Source: JALOOE01 sp964423545 (GTDB taxonomy: Bacteria; Chloroflexota; Anaerolineae; CG2-30-64-16). From it: a stretch of DNA of 19,951 nt. Shown here piece after piece: positions 1 through 5,806 of the stretch. Made by a program: the position numbers and the translations under genes. Position 1 is the stretch's first letter. Each line of letters opens with the position of its first letter. The notes under the pieces are model-generated. The model did not search any database. It was not told where the DNA came from and was given only the letters and a program-made list of their open reading frames with translations. The DNA lies in NCBI GenBank assembly GCA_964423545.1, contig CAYRFV010000085.1, positions 1-19,951 on the forward strand, in the 5' to 3' direction.

Positions 1-19
1 CCCGCGCGGCTAACCCCCT

Positions 20-67
20 CCCCCTGTGGGGGTGTGGCCCTGGGTGCGGGGCGCGCCCGTCCACACC
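20..67. repeat. GC-rich palindromic element at the 5' end of the SDR gene
   Basis: The sequence contains a CCCCC-TGT-GGGGG hairpin at 20-32. It also contains a 7-bp inverted repeat, GGTGTGG at 31-37 and CCACACC at 61-67, which encloses the palindromic GGGCGCGCCC core. C-run/G-run palindromes of this kind are common intergenic elements in GC-rich Chloroflexota-like genomes. Here the element reaches into the apparent first codons of the following dehydrogenase gene, so it probably marks the former intergenic boundary. Whether it has a function is unknown. Confidence 0.4.
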
Positions 68-834
68 ACCGCATCGCACTCATCACTGGCGCGGGGCGAG
101 GGATCGGGCGAGGGATTGCGCTGGCGCTTGCCGAGCGCAGTTGGGGAGTGGTGATCAATTACCGCGGCAACGCCGAGGCCGCCCACGAAACCGCGCGGCT
201 GGCCGAGGCCGCGGGCGGGCCGGCACTCCTGGTCCAGGCCGACATTGCGCTGACGGCCGACCGGGAGCGCCTGCTGGCGGAAACGCTGTCGGCTTTTGGC
301 CGCATCGACCTGCTTGTCAACAACGCCGGCGTGGGGCCGCGGCAGCGAGTCGACCTGCTGGAGATTACCGAGGCGAGCTACGACGAGGTGATGGCGGTCA
401 ATCTCAAGGGCCCATTCTTCCTCGCACAGGCCACAGCCAGGGCCATGATCGCGCTCACGAGGGCCGGAACGGTTCGAGAGCCGAAGATCGTCAATATCGG
501 CTCGATCAGCGCGTACACCGCCAGCGTCAATCGTGCGGAGTACTGCATCTCGAAGGCCGGCGTCGGCATGATGACCGCCCTGTTCGCCGACCGCCTGGCC
601 GGTGAAGGCATCCATGTGTACGAGATCCGTCCCGGCATCATCGAGACCGACCTGACCAGTATCGCGAAGGCGAAATACGACGCGCTGATCGCCGGCGGGC
701 TGACCCCGATCCGTCGCTGGGGTCAGCCGCAGGATGTCGCCGCGGCGGTGGTGGCGCTCGCCGAGGGCTTCCTGCCCTTCTCCACCGGCGAAGTGATCAA
801 CGTAGACGGCGGATTCCACCTGCGACGACTGTAG
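34..834 (+). CDS. SDR family NAD(P)-dependent oxidoreductase (3-ketoacyl-ACP reductase-like), start uncertain
   Basis: This is a classical short-chain dehydrogenase of about 266 residues, the normal family length. Counting from the GTG at 34, the Rossmann cofactor motif TGAGRGIG is at residues 18-25 and NNAG is at 96-99. The catalytic residues are Ser157, Tyr170 and Lys174 (YCISK), and the family C-terminal VDGG follows near the end. Members oxidise or reduce alcohols and ketones of sugars, acyl chains or aromatic catabolites with NAD(P); the substrate cannot be told from sequence. The start is doubtful. The GTG at 34 lies inside a palindromic element, has no well-spaced ribosome binding site, and the frame is open to the window edge. 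The true start could be upstream, or the 5' end could have been altered by the element. It lies 78 bp upstream of a UroD-fold gene and is probably co-transcribed with it. Confidence 0.87.
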   Translation: MALGAGRARPHHRIALITGAGRGIGRGIALALAERSWGVVINYRGNAEAAHETARLAEAAGGPALLVQADIALTADRERLLAETLSAFGRIDLLVNNAGVGPRQRVDLLEITEASYDEVMAVNLKGPFFLAQATARAMIALTRAGTVREPKIVNIGSISAYTASVNRAEYCISKAGVGMMTALFADRLAGEGIHVYEIRPGIIETDLTSIAKAKYDALIAGGLTPIRRWGQPQDVAAAVVALAEGFLPFSTGEVINVDGGFHLRRL

Positions 835-912
835 AGCGATGCGCCGCCGAATACACGAAGGCGGGCGACGACGACAGAACTCTGACGCCTGAAACCCTGT
901 TTCGAGGTTTTC

Positions 913-2067
913 ATGTCTCCAACGCGCCGACTGGCAGATATCCACGCCGCGCTCGCCATCGTCAAGACGGCGAACGTCGATCGTAGCGAATACCTGGACT
1001 ACATGACTTTCCAGGCCAACACCAGGCCCCTCTTCACGGAACCCTTCGGGCCGATCGTCGGACTCAAGGAAGAATGGGCCGCGCAGGGCGCAACACCCGA
1101 AGAGATCGACATGTCCGCTTTCCGCTACCGGCATCCTGCCGAAGGCCGCATCCCCGTGAACACCGGTTGGCTGGGCGGACCAGAGGAGGAGATCCTGGAG
1201 GAGACGGAGAGCGAGATCATCGCTCGCGACCGGTACGGACGTCGCGTCAAGCTTGCCAAGGGCTTTGCTACCATTGCCCTGCCGCTCGACTACCCCGTGC
1301 ATACCATGGATGACTGGCTGAGGATCAAACACCACTATGAGTTCTCCGAGGAGCGCTTCGCACCGGGCTGGGAGCAGACCGGTCGCGACCACCTGGCCGC
1401 CGGTCGCATCGTGTCGGTCTCGATCCCGGGCGGCTTCGATGAGGCGCGCGAGCTGATGGGGGACGCAGATGTCTGCATGGCCTACTACACGCAACCCGAG
1501 CTGATCGAGGACATCTTGCAGACCATCGGCGACACCGCCTACCGGGTGCTCGACCGCGTCTCGGCCACCCTGCAGGTGGACCAACTGACGGTGCACGAGG
1601 ACATGGCCGGCCGCGCGGGGCCGCTCATCGGGCCGCGGCAGATGCGGCGGTTCGTCGCGCCCTACTATCGCCGCATCTGGGATCTGGTGCGGAGCCGCGG
1701 CGCGCGCCTCTTCTGGATCGACTCCGACGGGGATATTGCGCCGATCCTGCCCCAACTGATCGAGGGCGGCATCAACGTCATCTTCCCTGTGGAGCCGGTC
1801 GGCAGCATGGACGTCGTCAGGCTGCGCGAGCAGTACGGTGACAGGCTGGCCTTCATCGGTGGGCTGGACAAACATGTCCTGCGCCGCAGCCGGGAGGAGA
1901 TCGTGGCCGAGCTGGAGTACAAGATCCCCCCCATGGTGCGCTCCGGCGCGTGCATGCTCGGCCTGGACCACCGCATCCCGAACGGTACGCCGATCGAGGC
2001 ATATCGCTTCTACCACGCGAAGGCTTGGGAGATCCTGGATCGGGAAACAGAGGCAAGAGCAGCGTGA
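913..2067 (+). CDS. Uroporphyrinogen decarboxylase (UroD) family protein, lacking the HxC zinc motif
   Basis: A 384-residue protein of the UroD/MtaA-CmuA superfamily, a TIM-barrel fold that includes haem-pathway decarboxylases and cobalamin-dependent methyltransferases. Recognisable segments are HEDMAGRAGPLIGP at residues 228-241, a common superfamily signature, and the C-terminal GLDHRIPNGTP at 350-360. Where methyltransferase members carry a zinc-binding His-x-Cys, this protein reads DSDGD (270-274). It is therefore unlikely to bind zinc in the MtaA manner. It is also too divergent to call a true HemE. The ATG at 913 is preceded by GAGG at 904-907 with a 5-nt spacing. It follows the SDR gene by 78 bp and ends 62 bp before the RAYT gene, directly before a REP-like palindrome. 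Function within a catabolic operon is inferred from neighbours only. Confidence 0.8.
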   Translation: MSPTRRLADIHAALAIVKTANVDRSEYLDYMTFQANTRPLFTEPFGPIVGLKEEWAAQGATPEEIDMSAFRYRHPAEGRIPVNTGWLGGPEEEILEETESEIIARDRYGRRVKLAKGFATIALPLDYPVHTMDDWLRIKHHYEFSEERFAPGWEQTGRDHLAAGRIVSVSIPGGFDEARELMGDADVCMAYYTQPELIEDILQTIGDTAYRVLDRVSATLQVDQLTVHEDMAGRAGPLIGPRQMRRFVAPYYRRIWDLVRSRGARLFWIDSDGDIAPILPQLIEGGINVIFPVEPVGSMDVVRLREQYGDRLAFIGGLDKHVLRRSREEIVAELEYKIPPMVRSGACMLGLDHRIPNGTPIEAYRFYHAKAWEILDRETEARAA

Positions 2068-2068
2068 C

Positions 2069-2106
2069 GCAATCCGCTGGATTGCGCCCCTCGCACTCCA
2101 GCGGAT
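2069..2106. repeat. REP-like palindrome pair upstream of the RAYT gene
   Basis: Starting two bases after the stop codon of the UroD gene is a perfect hairpin: GCAATCC (2069-2075), loop GCT, GGATTGC (2079-2085). The core ATCCGCTGGA (2072-2081) recurs inverted as TCCAGCGGAT (2097-2106), making a head-to-head pair like a bacterial interspersed mosaic element. The same GCAATCCGCYGGATTGC palindrome occurs repeatedly in the array downstream of the transposase, so repeats flank the gene on both sides. Confidence 0.75.
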
Positions 2107-2129
2107 CGTGATGCGGACGCCGGAGCGCT

Positions 2130-2807
2130 ATGTCCAGACTTGCGCCTGAGCTTGTGTATCGTCGAAACCTGCCGCACATACAGCCGTCCGGCGGAACATT
2201 TTTCGTCACCTTTCGGTTGGCGGGCTCCATCCCAGCGAACATACTGATGGCGCTCCACGAGGAAGCCGAACACACCATCGCGGAGGCTGAGCGCATGTCG
2301 GCTTCCTCAGAACGGGCTGCACGGCTGTATCTGGAGGAGCGGCGCTTTTTCGGACAATGGGATGCGGTTCTGGATCAGGGCATGGGTCCCGACTGGCTGC
2401 GGAACCCGATGATCGCGAAACTGGTCGCAGATGCGATGCGCTTCTTCGACGGGAAGCGCTACGATTTGCTCGCGTACTGCATCATGTCGAATCATGTGCA
2501 TGTCGTCCTCACGCCGCTGGTCAATGCCGCCACCGAAGGGTGCTATCCGCTGGCGCAAATCATGCACACCCTGAAAGGGTATACGGCCGGTCGTGCCAAT
2601 CGGCTGCTGGATCGGTCCGGCGCTTTCTGGCTCCACGAAAGCTACGATCATTGCGTTCGAAGTGAAGCTGAGTTGCAGCGCATCGTCGCTTATGTGGTAA
2701 ACAACCCGGTCAAGGCGGGCCTGGTGTCGGACTGGCAGGCCTGGCCCTGGACTTATCACGCGGGAACACAAGCCAGCGGCCCGTGCTCCCACGGGCCGCC
2801 AGGATAG
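2130..2807 (+). CDS. REP-associated tyrosine transposase (RAYT, Y1/HUH family)
   Basis: A 225-residue protein with the hallmarks of the Y1 transposase fold (IS200-like, Pfam Y1_Tnp). The HUH metal-binding motif is His122-Val-His124 in MSNHVHVVL. A typical FWLHESYDH segment lies at 166-174. The probable nucleophile is Tyr188 in IVAYVVNNPVKAGLV, which aligns with the catalytic Tyr of the E. coli REP transposase. RAYTs are single-copy, apparently domesticated enzymes that cut single-stranded REP hairpins and are thought to spread them in trans. The ATG at 2130 has GGAG at 2122-2125. Palindromic repeats lie directly upstream (2069-2106) and downstream (2767-3156), the expected setting for a RAYT. 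Both catalytic elements are intact, so the gene may be active. The last 14 or so codons run into the repeat array. Function is confident; activity is inferred. Confidence 0.93.
   Translation: MSRLAPELVYRRNLPHIQPSGGTFFVTFRLAGSIPANILMALHEEAEHTIAEAERMSASSERAARLYLEERRFFGQWDAVLDQGMGPDWLRNPMIAKLVADAMRFFDGKRYDLLAYCIMSNHVHVVLTPLVNAATEGCYPLAQIMHTLKGYTAGRANRLLDRSGAFWLHESYDHCVRSEAELQRIVAYVVNNPVKAGLVSDWQAWPWTYHAGTQASGPCSHGPPG
2776..2799. repeat. Perfect 10-bp stem hairpin at the 3' end of the RAYT gene
   Basis: GCGGCCCGTG (2776-2785), loop CTCC, and CACGGGCCGC (2790-2799) form a perfect stem within the last codons of the transposase gene. No T-tract follows, so it is not a canonical intrinsic terminator. 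It may be the first, diverged palindrome of the downstream REP array or a recognition hairpin for the transposase. Confidence 0.7.
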
Positions 2808-3156
2808 TCGTGCCGCAATCCGCCGGATGGCGATCCGCAGCGGTACGGCGCTCGTCATCGTGCCGCAATCCGCCGGATTGCAATCCGCNNNNNNNNNNNN
2901 NNNNNNNNNNNNNNNNNNNNNNNNNNNNNNNNNNNNNNNNNNNNNNNNNNNNNNNNNNNNNNNNNNNNNNNNNNNNNNNNNNNNNNNNTGGATTGCGATC
3001 CGCAGGGGTGCGGCGCGTGCAGCCCACAAGCCGGCGGCTTGTGCGACGGCGGACGGCGAGCGGCGGTCATCGTGCCGCAATCCGCCGGATTGCAATCCGC
3101 TGGATTGCGATCCGCAGGGGTGCGGCGCGTGCAGCCCACAAGCCGGCGGCTTGTGG
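2808..3156. repeat. REP-like repeat array downstream of RAYT (112-bp unit, interrupted by an assembly gap)
   Basis: The 389 bp between RAYT and the next gene hold repeats and no gene. A short diverged copy occupies 2809-2858. A unit starting CGTGCCGCAATCC at 2859 runs into the N gap. The sequence resumes at 2989 in the same phase, and a last copy runs from 3071 to 3156. Removing the Ns gives a 112-bp period. Each full unit contains two adjacent hairpins, GCAATCC-GCC-GGATTGC (3077-3093) and GCAATCC-GCT-GGATTGC (3092-3108). A third hairpin is CCACAAGCC-GGC-GGCTTGTGG (3136-3156). Neighbouring hairpins repeat every 15 nt. The canonical GTAG/GTGG foot of enterobacterial REPs is not seen. Confidence 0.85.
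2889..2988. other. Assembly gap (100 N) inside the repeat array
   Basis: Exactly 100 Ns, the conventional size for a scaffold gap of unknown length. The base before it (end of CAATCCGC) and the base after it (start of TGGATTGCG) are adjacent in the intact downstream unit at 3100/3101. The gap therefore lies in phase and hides a whole number (zero or more) of repeat units, unless unrelated sequence is also missing. Predicted reading frames that cross it are artefacts. Confidence 0.95.
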
Positions 3157-3195
3157 TACAGTTCGGGCGAACTCAACTATTGAAGGACATTCACT

Positions 3196-4632
3196 ATGAG
3201 TTATCGTCGTGTCGCCATGTTGAAAACCCCGGCCGCCTTTCGGGAGCACATCGCCGGGCTGGGCATCGAGTTGCCTTTCGACGAGATGCTGCAAAGCGGG
3301 CCGGACGCGCCCCTCGCGCAGCCGTATGCGCTGCCCGGCGGCTTCACCGTGGGCAACCGCTGGTGCATCCTGCCGATGGAGGGCTGGGACGGCACGCTCG
3401 ACGGCCGGCCCAGCGAGCTGACGCTGAGACGCTGGCAGCGGTTCGGTCTCAGCGGGGCCAAGCTGATCTTCGGCGGAGAAGCCACCGCGGTGCGCCACGA
3501 CGGTCGAGCCAACCCGAATCAACTCCTGATCGACGAGCACACGCTGCCGGATCTGGCCCGACTGCGCGAGACGTTGGTCAGCGCCCACACCCTGAGCTTC
3601 GGCGCCGGCAGCGCCGCCGATCTCTACATCGGACTCCAACTGACCCACTCGGGTCGCTTCAGCCGCCCGAACGGCAGGAAGCTGGAGCCGTGGATCCTGT
3701 ACCACCACCCGGTGCTCGATCGTAAGTTCGGCATTGCACCCGATTACCCTGTGATGACCGATGCGCAGATCGGGCAGCTAGTCGAGGAGTATGCGACTGC
3801 GGCGCGGCTGGCGCAGCGCGCAGGATTCCACTTCGTGGATGTAAAACACTGCCACGGTTATCTGGGCCATGAGTTTCTCAGCGCCTTCGACCGACCAGGC
3901 CGCTATGGGGGCAGCTTCGAGAACCGCACGCGTTTCCTCCGCGAGGTCGCGGCCGCGATCCGGGCGAGCGCACCCGGCCTGGAGATTGCCGTTCGCGTGA
4001 GCGCCTTCGACTTCGTGCCGTTCAGACCCGGCCCGACCGGCACCGGCGTGCCGGAGACCTGGGGGGAGGGTCGGTACCGGTGGGCGTTCGGGGGTGACGG
4101 CTCCGGGACCGGCATCGACCTTGCGGAAAGCAAGGCCTTCCTTGACCTGCTGGCGGCTCTCAACATCGCGCTTGTGTGCATCACCGGCGGCAGCCCCTAC
4201 TACGTCCCGCACATCCAGCGACCGGCGCTCTTCCCTCCCTCCGACGGCTATCAGCCCCCTGAAGACCCGCTCGTGGGCGTCGCCCGCCAGCTTGCTGTGA
4301 CGGCGGCGTTGAAGCGTCACCGGCCCGATCTCGCGATCGTCGGCTCGGCTTATTCGTATCTACAGGAATGGCTGCCCAACGTGGGCCAGCACGCGGTGCG
4401 CAGCGGCATGGCCGATTTTGTCGGTCTGGGCCGAATGGTGCTGAGCTACCCGGAACTGCCGGCAGATGCGCTGGCCGGCCGGCCGCTGCAGCGCAAGCGC
4501 ATCTGCCGCACTTTCAGCGATTGCACCACCGCCCCGCGCAACCACATGGTGTCCGGCTGCTACCCGTTGGACGAGTTCTACAAGACGCGGCCGGAGGCTG
4601 AGGCGTTGGAGAAGCTGAAGCAAAGTCGATAG
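3196..4632 (+). CDS. NADH:flavin oxidoreductase, Old Yellow Enzyme family
   Basis: A 478-residue FMN-dependent ene-reductase-type TIM barrel. QLTHSGR is at residues 148-154. The paired active-site histidines His218 and His220 lie in VKHCHGYLGHEFLS, followed by RYGGSFENRTRF (236-247), the family's standard order. The C-terminal part carries the phosphate-binding region, including VGLGRMVLSYPEL (409-421). The C-terminal Cys437-x5-Cys443-x11-Cys455 resembles, but does not match, the CxxC-x3-C-x11-C iron-sulfur motif of 2,4-dienoyl-CoA reductases. The NAD-binding flavodoxin-like domain of those larger enzymes is absent. The ATG at 3196 has GAAGGA at 3182-3187. The last REP-like repeat ends 39 bp upstream, so its promoter must lie in or near the repeat array or in the RAYT transcript. 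It is followed by the hydrolase gene after a 37-bp spacer. The substrate is probably an unsaturated carbonyl compound, by family analogy. Confidence 0.88.
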   Translation: MSYRRVAMLKTPAAFREHIAGLGIELPFDEMLQSGPDAPLAQPYALPGGFTVGNRWCILPMEGWDGTLDGRPSELTLRRWQRFGLSGAKLIFGGEATAVRHDGRANPNQLLIDEHTLPDLARLRETLVSAHTLSFGAGSAADLYIGLQLTHSGRFSRPNGRKLEPWILYHHPVLDRKFGIAPDYPVMTDAQIGQLVEEYATAARLAQRAGFHFVDVKHCHGYLGHEFLSAFDRPGRYGGSFENRTRFLREVAAAIRASAPGLEIAVRVSAFDFVPFRPGPTGTGVPETWGEGRYRWAFGGDGSGTGIDLAESKAFLDLLAALNIALVCITGGSPYYVPHIQRPALFPPSDGYQPPEDPLVGVARQLAVTAALKRHRPDLAIVGSAYSYLQEWLPNVGQHAVRSGMADFVGLGRMVLSYPELPADALAGRPLQRKRICRTFSDCTTAPRNHMVSGCYPLDEFYKTRPEAEALEKLKQSR

Positions 4633-4669
4633 GGCCAGAACGGAGAAGGGGGGAGAGGGGAGCGTGGGC

Positions 4670-5806
4670 ATGACGCACTATCAGCACCTGGGCATCTACA
4701 GCGATTGGGTCGACGCGGCGCGGCAACAGGGGCCGGTGCACCCGCTGGCTGCGCCGGGCCGGGAGACGCAGCGCCGGCTGCGAGAAGTTCTCGGTTTCAC
4801 GCGCGGCCCGGAGACGCCGCTGAACGTCCGCGTCGAGAAACGGTGGTCTCAGGAGGGACTGGAGGGCGAAGAGATCTCGTGGTCCGTGGGCTATGGTCCC
4901 CGCACGCATGCCTGGCTGCTGAAGCCCGCCGGCGCAGCGGGACCGCTGCCGGGCATCGTCGCGCTGCATGACCACGGCGGCTTCAAGTTCCTCGGCAAGG
5001 AGAAGATCTCCCAAGGCCCGGATGCCCCGCTGCCCGTCATGCGCGACTTCTGGTCCACCTACTACGGCGGCCGGGCATGGGCCAATGCGCTGGCCAGGGA
5101 AGGCTTCGCCGTGCTGATCCATGACACCTTCCTGTGGGGCACGCGGCGCTTCCCGCTGGAGACCATGCCGGAGCGCGTGCTCGACCTCGCCGCCGCGTCG
5201 CAGAGCACCTGGTGGCCGAATGGAAGCACGCCGTTCGAGATGGCGCACTACAACGCGGCCGCCCTCCACCACGAACACGTCGTGGAGAAGTACTGCTGCC
5301 TCCTCGGGACGACCATGGCGGGGGTCGTCAGCCATGAGGATCGCATCGCGCTGAACTACTTGCTCTCGCGATCCGAAGTGGATCCCCAGCGCGTGGGCTG
5401 CTGTGGACTGTCCGGCGGCGGCAACCGCTCGACGCTGCTGCTGGCGACCCACGATGCCGTCGCAGCCGCCGTGGTCGTCGGGCTGATGAGCAGCTACGAA
5501 GGACTGCTCGATCACAACGTCGTCACCCATACCTGGATGTTTTTCCCGAACGGCTGGTCGCGCTGCGGCGACTGGCCCGACATCGCCGCCTCTCGAGCGC
5601 CGATGCCGCTGCTCGTCCAATACGACAGCGAGGACGACCTGTTCACGCCTGCCGGCATGCGCGCGGCGCACGAGCGGTTGATCGAGCATTACGCGGCCGG
5701 CCGCGCGGCCTACACCGGCCAGTTCTATCCCGGCCCACACAAGTTCGACCTGGAGATGCAGGCAGCGGCATTCGGGTGGCTGAAGACGCATTTGGGAGGA
5801 GAGTGA
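4670..5806 (+). CDS. Alpha/beta hydrolase (dienelactone hydrolase / acetyl xylan esterase-like)
   Basis: A 378-residue alpha/beta-hydrolase. Residues 91-104 (GPLPGIVALHDHGG) form the oxyanion strand-turn. The nucleophile elbow is GLSGG with Ser248. The acid is probably Asp322 or Asp323 in YDSEDDLFTPAG, and the base is His357 in PGPHKFD. The N-terminal cap of about 90 residues is typical of the bacterial acetyl xylan esterase/dienelactone hydrolase group that cleaves esters of sugars or lactones. No signal peptide is seen, so it is probably cytoplasmic. I chose the ATG at 4670, with GGGGAG at 4657-4662 and a 7-nt spacing; an in-frame GTG at 4664 is an alternative adding two residues. The TGA stop overlaps the ATG of the next UroD-family gene by one base, implying translational coupling. 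Confidence 0.84.
   Translation: MTHYQHLGIYSDWVDAARQQGPVHPLAAPGRETQRRLREVLGFTRGPETPLNVRVEKRWSQEGLEGEEISWSVGYGPRTHAWLLKPAGAAGPLPGIVALHDHGGFKFLGKEKISQGPDAPLPVMRDFWSTYYGGRAWANALAREGFAVLIHDTFLWGTRRFPLETMPERVLDLAAASQSTWWPNGSTPFEMAHYNAAALHHEHVVEKYCCLLGTTMAGVVSHEDRIALNYLLSRSEVDPQRVGCCGLSGGGNRSTLLLATHDAVAAAVVVGLMSSYEGLLDHNVVTHTWMFFPNGWSRCGDWPDIAASRAPMPLLVQYDSEDDLFTPAGMRAAHERLIEHYAAGRAAYTGQFYPGPHKFDLEMQAAAFGWLKTHLGGE

Noticed and set aside
10..2016. Long minus-strand open frame (668 codons), and similar ones at 7383-9641 and 14013-16067
   Set aside because: They lie antisense to well-supported genes, have Arg/Ala/Gly/Asp/His-rich composition with no recognisable domain, and arise from GC-rich third positions of the + strand genes.
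913..2067. Genuine haem-pathway uroporphyrinogen decarboxylase (hemE)
   Set aside because: The N-terminus lacks the HemE substrate-binding signature, and there are no haem genes nearby. Only superfamily membership can be supported.
2808..3156. CRISPR array
   Set aside because: The unit is about 112 bp, the whole unit including the would-be spacer is repeated, and the repeats are palindromic REP-like. There are no unique spacers and no cas genes in the window.
3151..3180. Possible promoter TTGTGG, 18 bp, AACTAT upstream of the OYE gene
   Set aside because: Only three of six bases match at each box, and TTGTGG is part of the repeat hairpin. Too weak to call.
2783..3199. Several reading frames on both strands across the N gap, resembling short pentapeptide-repeat proteins
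   Set aside because: They cross an assembly gap and are produced by a 15-nt DNA repeat that stays open in many frames. None has a convincing ribosome binding site or non-repeat domain.
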